Shown here one piece after another: positions 23,320-36,500 of a DNA stretch of 64,000 nucleotides (position 1 is its first letter; the number at the start of each line of letters is the position of its first letter). The translations under genes and the position numbers were made by a program. Source of the DNA: Diphasiastrum complanatum (lineage: Eukaryota > Streptophyta > Lycopodiopsida > Lycopodiales > Lycopodiaceae). The notes beneath the pieces are model-generated. The model searched no databases and was not told where the DNA came from. It saw only the letters and a program-made list of their open reading frames with translations. The stretch covers positions 13,814,059 through 13,878,058 of the forward strand of contig CM055092.1 of NCBI GenBank assembly GCA_029204225.1, in the 5' to 3' direction.

Positions 23320-23568
23320 TCAGTGCCATCCATAACCATAATCAAGGATAGCAACTATGGCAATGGATATTGGATACAAAGCCAAAGCTACAGCAGCAAG
23401 CCAAAGACGGAATGTAGTTCGAGCACCAGCTAGCAGCCCCATAACAATGATGACAACAGAAATCACTGTTACTTCAGAGGAAAAATCCCACACTAAACCG
23501 CGAGCAGCAACAATTGCCAAAAATATTCCCAGGCACAATGTATTGTTCAGAGTAACAGCTCCATAAAT
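23320..23568 (-). CDS. NCL: NCL exon 7
   Basis: Acceptor TTCCAG/ATTT. Codes IYGAVTLNNTLCLGIFLA through the last membrane segments and LDYGYGWH, with the TGA at 23320-23322. Confidence 0.93.
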   Translation of the reverse strand: MYGAVTLNNTLCLGIFLAIVAARGLVWDFSSEVTVISVVIIVMGLLAGARTTFRLWLAAVALALYPISIAIVAILDYGYGWH

Positions 23569-26500
23569 CTGGAAAAAGGAATCCCAGGTTGCTTGTCAGA
23601 CAAAATTGTCAATTAAAACTGGCATACTTGTGGCTTTGTACTATGCTGCAAGAAGAAAGACAAATTATACTTGGAGATGTCAAGGTTGAAGAACCCACCT
23701 GGGAGTAGGTCATTGATATATTTCGCTTCCTCTTTCGAGAGGCAAACATTAAAGATGATATGGCTTCACTGGAGTTGGTAGCCAATGGTGTTGCCACGAA
23801 GGATATAAAGAACGAAGGGATTCCTGATGCCTGAGAAAAATTGCTGATAGCTTCTACTAGAGGGTCTGCAAAGATACCAGCTAATACTGCGCCACCTAGA
23901 ATTAGAAATACGGCTTGGGTAATGATCTGTCCTTTGGTAGGTTGGTTAGCCTCTTCCTCGTCGTCGTTGTCCTCTGCCTGATCCTCCAATAAGGCACTCA
24001 ACGAAGTTCGAGCATTCTAGAGCAGATTTAAAACTTAATTCAGTTCAAAAAGACGTTCAATGTGACAGTAAATATACAATAATTCATGAATTTTCAAAAA
24101 CAACAAAGGACTGGAACTGATTGAATCGTATCATTTAGGAACAGCAAATCAAAAAAGTCTCCGTAAAATGTTGTGGAGAAAGACGGGGCCAACCTGTGCT
24201 TCTGCATCCCAGTATTCTGGTTTAGAGTGTTTGTAGTGACCATTAAACGTGCGGGCATGAAGTTTAAACCCTTTAATCCATTTGATGAAGCCTTGAACAA
24301 ACTCTTTTTGGGAAATCTGCCCATCTTGAGAGAGATCAAACTCGTTCATCCAGTTTTGTACTTCATCATGTTCAGGTAAATACCCATCATAGTTGATGCC
24401 AAGACCCACTATGAGTCCTTTCAGCTCTTTCTCACACAACTGATTGTCATTATCTAGGTCAAAGAAGCCAAATAACCTGCCAAACACAAAATTAGTGTCC
24501 CAATTCCAGCTGCAATGCCAAAGTTCTTAAAAAGGCTTGAGAATCATTTTGTTTCGATCTTCCAGGTTAATGTGTACTTGGTTGTAGCTATGAAACCCTC
24601 TAAGAAGCTTTACGTATAAAAAAACATTGAAAAAATTAAACCTGATTAAAAAGCATTAAAGCTAAGGTCAGACCAAAAGCTAACGTGGGTCGTGAACTGT
24701 ACATTAAAAAACCACTTGCAATCTAAACGTCTACACTCAATACGATGAGTGAAATAAAGGAAAATGAAAAACAAAGAACAAAGAAAGTGCTGAAGTACAT
24801 ACACACTGTTATCGTTGATCATAAAAAATGCTTGTATAGCATAAAAGGGAGATAGTCTAAACGCAAAGTAGAAGTGGGATGCTAAAGTTTCACTGACCAA
24901 ACATATAATGCTGAATAACTTACCCCTTGTATTCACTTCTAGGTAAGTGAACAGACCAGTATCGCTGGCAGCATCCTATTCATGTTACATATTATATTAA
25001 AAAGTATTAAATACAAATTCAATATATATGCTAAGAAAGGAATTGGCTGACACAATATGATTTGAAGGCGTGATTCTTAGTAGACATGAAAATATGCAAG
25101 AAGCACATCTCTCAGAAAAGGCCCTCATATTGTTACAATGGTTCAGGTCCCCACAAGTTTCATTAATGCAAAAGTTAAATCTACATAGCATCTCCCAGAC
25201 TTTAGTAATTCACAAAAATATTCTCCCTTACTGAATTCACCGGCCAAAGTTTTCTCACATAGAGACATTGGCTACCAGACTCAGATGAAAGATTTCTGTA
25301 ATAAATGGCACTGACACTCCGAATTGCACACAGACGCAAAAGCATAAATCCATTATATGCTCATGGAAAATACACACACACACACACACACATCTATATA
25401 TATATATTCAAGGAATCGGATGGCGGACGCGAACGCGCGTCCGGACACGCGTTCGCGTTCGCGTCCGGACGCGCCAGGGTGCGTCCGCGTCCCCAAACGC
25501 GTCAGGTTTTTTTTTTATTTTTTTGATGTTTTTAGAGTAAAAAAAAATTTTTAAAAAAAGAAAAATTAAGAACGCGTCCGGGTCCGGATGCCGGACGTGG
25601 ATTGCCTGCGTCCGGCCCGTACGCGCATGTCTGATATATATATATATATATCTATCTATCTATATATTTACACTCTAAAGCCAGCTGAACATTTCCTTAC
25701 TTTACAAGAAATTCTTCATTGGGAAGGCCATTTTCCAGAAAAAGACTTCCATATCCTTCCCCTCCAAATTGAGCTGCTCTGTGCACTGCATGCGACCTTC
25801 GAAATCGATGCCTTGCTAGAAATGTTCTTCGCTGCTGAATCCATGGTGAAATCACCTGCACGATTGTACTCAGAGCTGTCAAAATAGTATGACTCAAAAC
25901 CTCCGCTGCACTGACTGGAAATCAAGATATTCAATGAACCTAAGGAGACAAATGGGCCACTTCCACCATAGTATCTAGAAGCACTAGATAATTCTCGCAG
26001 ACTCTTCTGATTGAGCTAGAAATACAACCAAATTGACAAAAGCAAAGTAATACACAGCATCAAAAGATCAAAGATATCAAGATCAAACCCTCAAGGATAG
26101 AGGAAGTAAGATCTTAGTAGGCACACAGAATTTTAGCTTCGTAAAAGACCAAGTGAAGCTTACTAGGTGAGTTGCAAGAGATCCCAGCACATTTGAAAAC
26201 ACTGATAAAAAAATCCACATATCTTGCAACCAAATGGCCCTGCTACATAAATAGCCTAATAGGTATATTTCATGTTTTGAACTTTCTGCTTTGAGAAAGT
26301 CATCCAGTTTTCTTATCTGAAAAGCCTTGCCTCCTTAGGGTATCATGGCCTGGGCAAGGTAGCACAAAGAAAACCAATAAATATTTCATAACTTAAAAAT
26401 CTGCTGCAGATTGCTTGCTAGATTTTTCCACTATGAACTGCTTGAAGATCCCATCTAGTTTCCAGTTTATCTACGCTCCTCATAGACCAATGGCTCATTA

Positions 26501-29500
26501 TTGAAATTTTGTGCTTTTTTATGCATCCCTGAAGGCCCTTAGAGGTATCCTACAAAAGCCCTAAATCCCCAAAGTAAATTTAAAAATCTAAAATTTTATT
26601 GTATATAATAAAACTGTTTTTGTTGGCCTTGTTCCGAAACGAAATGGGTCCCGTTCTAGAAAAGGCAACTATGCTTGAAACTAGGTTGTATGTGCAACAT
26701 ATCATGGAAAAAGACATCTACGTGGACCATGGCTCCACACTTCTCATCAGTGGTCATTTAAACTGTATGCTTCGGAGCCTTGGATATTTGACCAAGCTTA
26801 CCTTACTGCGAATTTCTTCGAGGTTGTGCATTGTATGGACAATCCAACCTTCTAGGTCCAATTGTATCTTCAAAAGCAACAGAAAAAATTGCTAGCAAAC
26901 TGACCATCCATCCATAAGCTCTAAGTGGTCTCACCCATGAGGATGATATCATATTGTTGATCAGCTTTGTCGCATGCCACAATGACATTAGAAATCGACA
27001 GATAATATGATAAGATGAGGGCTGAGACAAAATCTATCTATCAGGCTAAAAATAGTTTTGCTTTCCTTAGAGACATAGAACCCACGGTTCCACGGTTCCT
27101 TGAACCGTGATAATTAATTTATTTATTTATTTATTTATTCCCCCCCAAAAACCCTCAATGCTCGTTTTGTCCCTCATTTCACATTTGTTTTGGTAGAAAT
27201 TGAGAGAGAGGGCGCTTTGGTTTGAGAGAGAGGTCTGCTCAGATTGATGAGAGAGAAGAGGGCAGGGTAGAGAGATTTGTAGTGGCCTCTGTAGAGAGAT
27301 AAAATTAGGGTTTAGTTGTAGGTGTGCTTTTTTTGGTCAAAAATCAGGTTTTTTGACATTCCCTCATGCAAATAGGTCTATTTTTAGGGACTAGGCATTT
27401 TGGATCATAGAGAGAGATTGGGACAGTCTAGAGAGAGACTTTACCAGCCTATCTAGAGAGATAATGTTAGGGTTTAGGGTCTAGGTTAATATTCGGAGCA
27501 AAAAAACAGGTGGGAGGGCATATCCACTTATCCAGGACCGGTTTCCTCTGACTGAACGGTAACTCATTGTTTTTTCTTGGACTTCTTCTGTACTTCACTT
27601 CCGTACTTCCTATTTCCTATACCGTCTCACACCATGCCTGCTGGAGAGATCACCGTTGTTGGAGCAGACAAAGACTCATCTCAAAATGACATGGACACCG
27701 GAATGTGAAGCAGCATTCCAAGAACTAAAGCGACGGATCACTCAAGAACCCATTTTTGCCCTACCGAACTTTAGCAAATCATTCGAAATACATACATATG
27801 CGTCAAACTTTGCTATTGGGGCCGTGTTGATGCAAGAGGGAAAACCAGTTGCATATTTTTCAAAGAATAAAGTGATGTAGAACAATGTTGGCCAACTCAC
27901 GAGAAAGAAATGGTTGCAGTCGTACAAGCAGTGGAGCATTGAATACATTATGTGGCAGGAAAGCCCTTTAAGGCGTTCACTGACAACGTATCACTTAAGT
28001 ACTTCTCATCCCAAGGTATGCTCACGCCAAAGCAGATGCGATGGCAAAACTTTCTCTCGAAATTCAATATAGACATTCTACATATGGCGGGAAAGAATAA
28101 TGTGGTGCACTCAGTAGACAGGAGCACTTGATGGCGACGGTTTCAACCCAGGCGACCAGTCTACTCCAAGAAATCAAAGAGAACTATGGTGTAGATGCGT
28201 TGGCTAAGAAACTAATGATCGAATTCCAGCTGGGAAAGCCTTGTAAACATTTCATTTGGAAAGACCAAATGGTTGTTTATAAACAACGCAGAGTATATGT
28301 TCCAGACAACATCAACTTGAAGAAGAAAATCTTGAGGGAGCATCATGACGTACTAGCCGCTGGACATCCAGGGGTGAATCGCATGTATGAACTCCTCAAG
28401 AGAGGCTTCTATTGGCCAGATATGTGGGTAGACGTTGAATCCTATATGCAAACATGTCCTACATGTCAACAAGTGAAGGTGGAACCGCTAGCCCCAGCAG
28501 GGCTACTCCAGCCATTACCAGTGCCAGCATACCCTTGGGACTCAGTGAGCATGGATTTTATTGTTCAACTACCACGTTGCCAGGGTTTCGACTCAATTTA
28601 TGTGGTGGTTGACCGTTTTTCAAAACAAGCTCACCTTGTACCAACTAAAAGTTCAGTGACAGCTGAAGAAGTGGCGAGGTTATTTTTCAAATGTGTCTTC
28701 AAATACCATGGCCTACCTAGAACGATTATTTCTGACCGAGACACCAAGTTCGTCGGAAAGTTTTGGACTTGCTTATTTCACCTCGTGGGAACTGGACTGA
28801 ATTTCAGCACTGCATATCACCCTCAAACAGATGGGCAAACGGAACCAGTCAATCGACAGATTGAACAATATTTACGAAATTATGTTGCTTGGGACCAATC
28901 CGATTGGGTCAACTACTTGGATATTCTCGAGTTTGCACATAACAACCAAGTGAACAGATCTACTGGACAGGCACCCTTCGAGATAAGCAATGGTCAGCTA
29001 TCGATTGTTCCAAGCTCTTTTCTTACAAGTGTGCAAGAAACCCCAGTACCCACTGTGGAGGAATTCATCAATGAGTGGCACACAAAGCTGAAAGAGGTGA
29101 AGTCATTTTTAGAGCATCCCAAAAAAGTATGGCAGCTGACGTGAACCCACATCGACGAGAACTGGAATTTGAGGAAGGTGATCAAGTATGGCTGTACACA
29201 AAGAACATTGCGTTACCAAAAGGTTTCTCTCATAAGTTCGTTCGACCTTATGCGGGACCATATCATGTCACCAAGAAGATCAATCCAGTGGCTTACCGAT
29301 TGGCGCTGCCATCCAGCTTGGATATACACAATGTGTTTCATATCTCATTACTCAAACTGTACAAACCAGATGAGCGATTTGATCGGCAACACGAACTTCG
29401 TCACCCACCAACGACACTTGATGATACAAAGAGGCAGCTTGTACCAGAACAAATATTGACACATAGAAAGCGAACTGGCATGCAACGTGAATATCTAGTG

Positions 29501-30474
29501 AAGTGGCTACGGGATGTATGAATGTAACCTCTTCCAAATCTAATAAAGTTGATCCTTGGGGATGATTACCATTTCGGTTTCGCCTCCGGGACTGGTCCAA
29601 TTGGAAGGACCCTTACTACAACCTTTTTGCGTCGCTGGCGCCTAAGGGTCCCTGTCATCGACATGGGGCTTGCCGCTATGCCAATTGGTCAGTTTGGCGA
29701 CCACTATGCCTTGGGTTTCATGTGTGGCTTGTCTTTGCCATTGGTTACCTTTTGGGGACGGATTCTGAGTTGGCTTTCGGGTTGGTTGGGATTCCAGTTT
29801 TCTTAAGTCTGAATGGTTAAGCTTGTTACGTTTCTGAGTTGGCTTTTACGTAAGTGCATGATAGATGAATGTTAGACTTAAGCGCGTGTTGGGGAAACCG
29901 CTCAAGTCCCAGCGCCCTTTGAGGCGCCGACGCAACAGGTGGCTTTCCAAAGTCATCTTGGATGGCAAAAGACCATTGAGGGATGGTGCTGCTTGTGCAC
30001 AGGTGAATCACACTGAGGTGGGACTCAGGCAAATGTTAGCCCAGACTTGGGATTCTCAAGACACAAACATGCTAGCAATGACAATTCAAACTTCAATGCA
30101 ACTTGCATTATTCATCGTATTCATCTGCTCAAAGGAATCATTGAAATATATGTGTGACATGGAATATAAAGTATGAGATACCCGGGACCCAATGGGCTAT
30201 AGAGCAACTAAATTCATTATAATTCATCTACATCTAAATAAATCGTAGCTAGTAAATTGAGGCATTGAAACACACGCACACACACACATATCTTTATATA
30301 CTGGTGGGTATGCCCGCCGTTGACGATCGGGCGGCGATCTGGGTGACGGTCGATGATTTGGATGGCGGCCGATGGTTTAGAAGGAAAGTCGATGGTCGTT
30401 GACGAGTGGCCGATGTACGTGTGTGTGTGTACGTGGCCGAAGTGTGCCCGCCGGTGGCTGGTGGCCAATGGGGG

Positions 30475-30506
<32 letters not shown>

Positions 30507-33500
30507 ACGCGCGCGCATGGTGTGTGCACATGATACATAGAGAGAGAGAGAGAGAGAGACCCTCTCCTCCCGGCGCACCCTCCTTTCCCTTGTGCCCTCC
30601 TCATGCCCTCCTCCCTTGCGCCCCGCCCTTGCACCCGGGCCCCTTTTTTGTGCGCGCCCTCTCTGTGCCCACTCACACGCGCCCTCCTTGCGCCCCCTCC
30701 ATACGCTCTCCCTGTGTGCTTGTTGTAAAGCTACCTTTACAAGCTTTACTTCCAGCGCCACTGGCACCAGCATTGTCCCTGATGCCACTGTGACAAGAAT
30801 CCAACTGGCGCCAAGTTCCTATGGCTGAAAAACTTTGATCGGTTCTAGCAAAGTCCAGAGAGCTCAAATCGATGTGCAATCACCTCACACGATCTAGGCT
30901 GCTCCCGGCACCACTGTGACAAGAATCCAGTTGGCGCCAAGTTCCTATGGCTGAAAAACTTTGATCAATTCTAGCAAAGTCCAAAGAGCTCAAATCGATG
31001 TGCAATCACCTCACACGATATAGGCATGATTAAAGGAAGTTTGGGGATCAATAAATTCTAGAGAGAGAAAATAACTTTCTAGAGAGAGAAAATACTAGAG
31101 AGGGAATATGTGCTTTACCGGCTTGGGCAGAGAGCACTTGGTATGAGGGGAGGTGGCGAATCCCACCAGAACTATAGGGGGATGCAGGTTGCGACTCAGG
31201 CCGAGCTCCAACCAAGTCTCAGCTCCCCTTGCTGGAATGTTGTCCTGGCGCCCGCCTTGGCAGCCAGCGTCCCTGAGACTAGGGTCGGTCACACACTTGA
31301 AATGTAACCTTCTCAGATTTATTGATAAAGTGGGATTTTTCTCAAACTGACTCTGATTACCTTCTAAGTTTCAATGTTCGGTAAAAGTGCCAATTGTAAG
31401 GCCGCTTCAAACTTTTTGATATGGCACATAGTTGAGGGTCGTATCCCGGGACGCCGGCGGTATGCCATCGGGACCATTCGGTCCGGGACGCCAACCATAT
31501 GCTGTCGAGACCATTTGGTCCAAGTACTAGTTGTCTTCATATCTGTCGCGGCTTGTGGTTCTGAGTGTTCCTTGCATGAAAGTGAATGGGTTAAGCTCTT
31601 GGAGAACGGGCTCTAACCTGTCGGCTGAGTTGGATGGCTTGCTGTAGTGCAGGCATTCCAAAGGGAGCCGGGAACCATGACTTAGCTTCCCAGCCTTCAA
31701 CTCTTGCCATCCAAACCCACTTGACATACAAGCAGCCAACTCGCCAACAACGATCAGACTTAACCAACTTGAAATTCCGAAAACCAACATTGAGATCCAA
31801 CCTGGCGCCATGCCAGATCGGGGGTCCCGATGTGGGTGACTTCCTGTAGCGCAGGCATCCCAAAGGGAGCCGGGAACCACGACTTAGCTTCCCAGCCTTC
31901 AACTCTTGCCATCCAAACCCACTTGACATACAAGCAGCCAACTCGCCAACAACGATCAGACTTAACCAACTTGAAGTTTCGAAAACCAACATTGAGATCC
32001 AACCTGGCGCCATGCCAGATCGGGGGTCCCGACGTGGGTGACTTCCCTCCAAGCAAGCCGCCCGACATACATCAAACTTAACCAACTCGAAGCTTCGTTA
32101 CAAACGAGTAACATCCATTCCAAGCAAGCGGTCTGACTTACATCAGACTTAACCAACTGAAAGCTTCGTCACGAGCGCTGGAAGCCAACCTGGCGCCACG
32201 CCAGACTGGACAGCCATAAACAGGTAACATCCACCCAAGCAAGCCATCCAACTCAGCCGACAGGTTAGAGCCCGTTCCCCAAGAGCTTAACCCATTCACG
32301 TTCATGCAAGGAACACTCAGAACCACAAGCCGCGACAGATATGGAAACAACCAGTTCTTGGACCAAATGGTCCCGACAGCATACCGCTGGCGCCACGGAC
32401 CGAATGGTCCCGACGGCATACCGCTGGCGTCCCGGGATACGACCCTCAGCTATGTGCCAAGTTAAAATTTTGAAAGCGGCCTTACAACTGGCGCTTTTAC
32501 CGAACACTGAAACCCAGAAGGTAATCAGAGTCAGTTTGAGGAAAATCCCACTTTATTGATAAATCTGAGAAGGTTACATTTCAAGTGTGTGACCGACCCT
32601 AGTCTCCGGGGCGCTAGCATGCCAAGGCGAGAGCCATGACAACATTCCAGCAAGGGAGGCTGAGACTTGGTTGGAGCTCGCCTTGAGTCGCAACCCGCAC
32701 TCCCCTATAGTATTGGTGTGATTCGGCACCCCCCCTCATACCAAGCACTCTACCCAAGCTGGTAAAGCACGTTTTTCTCTCTCTAGGATTTTCTCTTTCT
32801 AGAAAGTCATTTTCTCTCTCTAGATTTTATTGATCCCCAGGCTTCCTTTAATCATGCCTAGATCGTGTGAGGTGATTGCACATCGATCTGAGCTCTCTGG
32901 ACTTCGCTAGAACCGATCAAAGATTTTCAGCCATAGGAACTTGGCGCCGGCTGGATTCTGGTCACAGTGGCGCCGGGAGCGGCGCCGGCGCCGTTGGCGC
33001 CGGGAGCAGCAGGGGCGCTGCTGGCGCCGGGGACATAGCTGGCGCCGATGGCGCCGGAAGTAAAGCTTGTAAAGGTAGCTTTACAACATCCTCCCCACCT
33101 TTATAAAATCTGATGTCCTCATCAGATGTCAGATTAAAGTAAAGGTGTCTCCCAATTAAAATAACTATACATTTAAGCTACTTGGCACAGTACTCAATTT
33201 ACTGGCCACTTTTTATTAACATTGAAGCTGGCACACCACAAGTCGGAGGGCTCAGCTCTTTGTACTGAAAAATTACATAACTTGAAAATATATCTTTGTC
33301 TGGGAAAAGCGTAGATTTGATATCGCTTTCGTAAAACCCGAGAACCTTATTAACTGGTGACAGAGGCCTTTCTTTGAAATGTTCGCCCCTGTCGCTTCTG
33401 ACTTTCGACTTTGGAACTCCTTTGAGCTCCTGATTTGTCCTTGATGCACTTTGTGTTGAGCTCCCTGAGCTCCAGATTTGTTCAGTTCCGCACAAGTATC

Positions 33501-36500
33501 AAGGCTCCCTGAGCCGAAGGATTTATCGTTTGATTGCACACTTTATGGTCCACTTCGTGCCTTGTTGCTTCTGCACCTTGATTTCTCTCTTTGTCCCAGC
33601 CTGATCTTGATACTTTTCCATCTTGGCTCTTTAAGGTAGGCAAAGATTGAGTACTCCGCAATGCACCTCTCACTTAGCTTGAAGTAGCTCTTTGAATCAG
33701 CCCAAATGTAACCATTGACCTCGTGGAAAGCCAAAGGGTCGCACCAGTTTGATCCGCATCCGAACTATCTCTTCGCGTTTGTTTGAAGCACCATGTCCGT
33801 CGCGCAAAACTTGACTTTCACAATTCCATCACTGGTCAGTTGCCTCACAGTCAAAACAAGAAGTGTACATCGAGCTTGGCTTCAAGTAGCTCTCTTTGAA
33901 TCAGACACATGCACCCAGAGTTTGCACTAGTCCGATCTCAACGCGAACTGTCCCTTAGCGTTCGTTCGAAATACCAAGTCTCTCATGCAAGACTCAACTT
34001 TCTCAGTTCCTTCATTGATCAGCTGCCTTACACGTAACACAAGCCAGCGTACTCATATGTTTCCTCATCATTGCTGGTCCAGAGAAAGCCTATAACAAAC
34101 TTTCCTTTCCACAACAAAAACTTGTCAACTTATTAGGTCCAAAGTTCGCCAGTCTCCTCGTGTGAGTATGGCTAGGTCACCTTGAATTTGCCCCCATTTT
34201 GATCAACTTTAATTCAAAATTTGCCCCAAGAGAGAGGTGTGTGTGATAGTTCCCCTCCACTTAATAAATCAGCTGATCGGACTTTAGAGTAGAGTTCTTC
34301 GGACAAAAAGCCTTTCCAACACTTTGCTTCCCATCTGCTAGGATTATGGCTCGATCCAACTTGTTGCCAATCTCTGAAGAGGATCCTAGTCTTTTCCCCT
34401 TTGAGGAAAAACCCAACTGATACTGGATATCACCCATGCTCAGTGAGTTTCAGTTCCGAAGGTGGCCGTCCCAAAATGAAGACCAACTGCTCCATAGAAG
34501 ATCTCCCCTGAAATTGCCCTTTCCAACTTTTGACTTCCTGCTTGCGTCTGGTGGGCGTTGTCGCAAATGAAACTAACCCAAGAAATAGGCTAGCCATCCA
34601 TCCTTTGCAAACATTGAGTCGTTTCGTTGTCGTTCACGTGTGAGTACTTGAACTGCAAATCCGCCCCACAGATTCTGTAGTCCTCTTTGTTTGATGGTAT
34701 CAGCTTTCAAAAGAAAAGGTTCCTTCTCGAGCCATCAGCTCCTTGTATCACAAGCAATCATGCAAACCAGGAAAAGCACGAGTACTAAGACTCACCACGA
34801 ATACATACAAGTAAGACACTCAGGCAGGTTTACTAACAAGTAACAAAGACAAGGTCCCCCTTTGAGATGGTCCTGCCAACGGACCTTTGCCTGGCCGCGC
34901 CCATACAAATCGATCACAGAATCAGCCCACATAGGACACCCCTCCAACTATCCGTGCTTTCACCATTAAGCAGCACATTGCCTCAGTCACGCCCCACCAC
35001 CTTTTGGTCGATAGCCCTTATAGCTAAACGATCGGCAGCTATCCCGCACCGGCAGCTAACCACCCGTGCTTTACACCCGAATTCGAGCAGCATCTCTGTA
35101 TCAATGGTTAACCCGTACAGTTCGAATATGTCGCCCCGCACCCCACAAGGTACAGACCGTGCTTTCACCTCCCTAGGCAGCACTTTGCCTCATCCGCCCT
35201 ACGTGCAGACAGCGCCAGGCCCGAACCGCGAGAACTGACCGTGCTTACACCTCAAGGGCAGCACTTTGACTCATCAAGTCCCCCGTTCTGCCGACCACCC
35301 CGACCGTGGACGCACCCGTGCTTACACTGTGGGCAGCACCTTGCACAACAGTTGTCTTGATGAACCCCAAACCGTGGCCATTTCCGTGAGATCCGCATAG
35401 CTGACCGGCCAGTCGGCTCTGATACCACATGTAGCGCAGGCATCCCAAAGGGAGCCGGGAACCACGACTTAGCTTCCCAGCCTTCAACTCTTGCCATCCA
35501 AACCCACTTGACATACAAGCAGCCAACTCGCCAACAACGATCAGACTTAACCAACTTGAAGTTTCGAAAACCAACATTGAGATCCAACCTGGCGCCATGC
35601 CAGATCGGGGGTCCCGACGTGGGTGACTTCCCTCCAAGCAAGCCGCCCGACATACATCAAACTTAACCAACTCGAAGCTTCGTTACAAACGAGTAACATC
35701 CATTCCAAGCAAGCGGTCTGACTTACATCAGACTTAACCAACTGAAAGCTTCGTCACGAGCGCTGGAAGCCAACCTGGCGCCACGCCAGACTGGACAGCC
35801 ATAAACAGGTAACATCCACCCAAGCAAGCCATCCAACTCAGCCGACAGGTTAGAGCCCGTTCCCCAAGAGCTTAACCCATTCACGTTCATGCAAGGAACA
35901 CTCAGAACCACAAGCCGCGACAGATATGGAAACAACCAGTTCTTGGACCAAATGGTCCCGACAGCATACCGCTGGCGCCACGGACCGAATGGTCCCGACG
36001 GCATACCGCTGGCGTCCCGGGATACGACCCTCAGCTATGTGCCAAGTTAAAATTTTGAAAGCGGCCTTACAACTGGCGCTTTTACCGAACACTGAAACCC
36101 AGAAGGTAATCAGAGTCAGTTTGAGGAAAATCCCACTTTATTGATAAATCTGAGAAGGTTACATTTCAAGTGTGTGACCGACCCTAGTCTCCGGGGCGCT
36201 AGCATGCCAAGGCGAGAGCCATGACAACATTCCAGCAAGGGAGGCTGAGACTTGGTTGGAGCTCGCCCTGAGTCGCAACCCGCACTCCCCTATAGTATTG
36301 GTGTGATTCGGCACCCCCCCTCATACCAAGCACTCTACCCAAGCTGGTAAAGCACGTTTTTCTCTCTCTAGGATTTTCTCTTTCTAGAAAGTCATTTTCT
36401 CTCTCTAGATTTTATTGATCCCCAGGCTTCCTTTAATCATGCCTAGATCGTGTGAGGTGATTGCACATCGATCTGAGCTCTCTGGACTTCGCTAGAACCG

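Larger units (their letters stand above)
27630..29520 (+). mobile_element. Ty3/gypsy chromovirus-like element, heavily truncated
   Basis: A well-placed ATG at 27634 begins MPAGEITVV, plausibly a gag start. The next frame (27656) is already the end of RT/RNase H, so gag, protease and most RT are deleted. Integrase and a partial chromodomain follow. At about 29514 the sequence passes into the 3' two-fifths of an LTR seen whole at 48948-49865. Frame changes lie at about 27880-28128 and 29100. Confidence 0.85.

Noticed and set aside
25305-25690. Possible CpG-island promoter for a second gene
   Set aside because: No coding region follows on either strand apart from NCL exons; better explained as an insertion in intron 4.
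25856-26017. Open frame on the minus strand overlapping NCL exon 4 (SLRELSSASRYYGGSGPF..)
   Set aside because: It is out of frame with NCL, and the GT-AG model without it gives the conserved YQ-V junction. No known family matches.
31374-32507. Recurrent 60-140-codon open frames in the LARD LTRs
   Set aside because: They lie inside LTRs, recur in every copy, overlap on both strands and resemble no protein.
34867-35238. 123-codon open frame repeated in the LARD internals
   Set aside because: Shortened or changed in internals 3 and 4 by the tandem repeat, Pro/Ser-biased, no similarity to gag; treated as non-coding.
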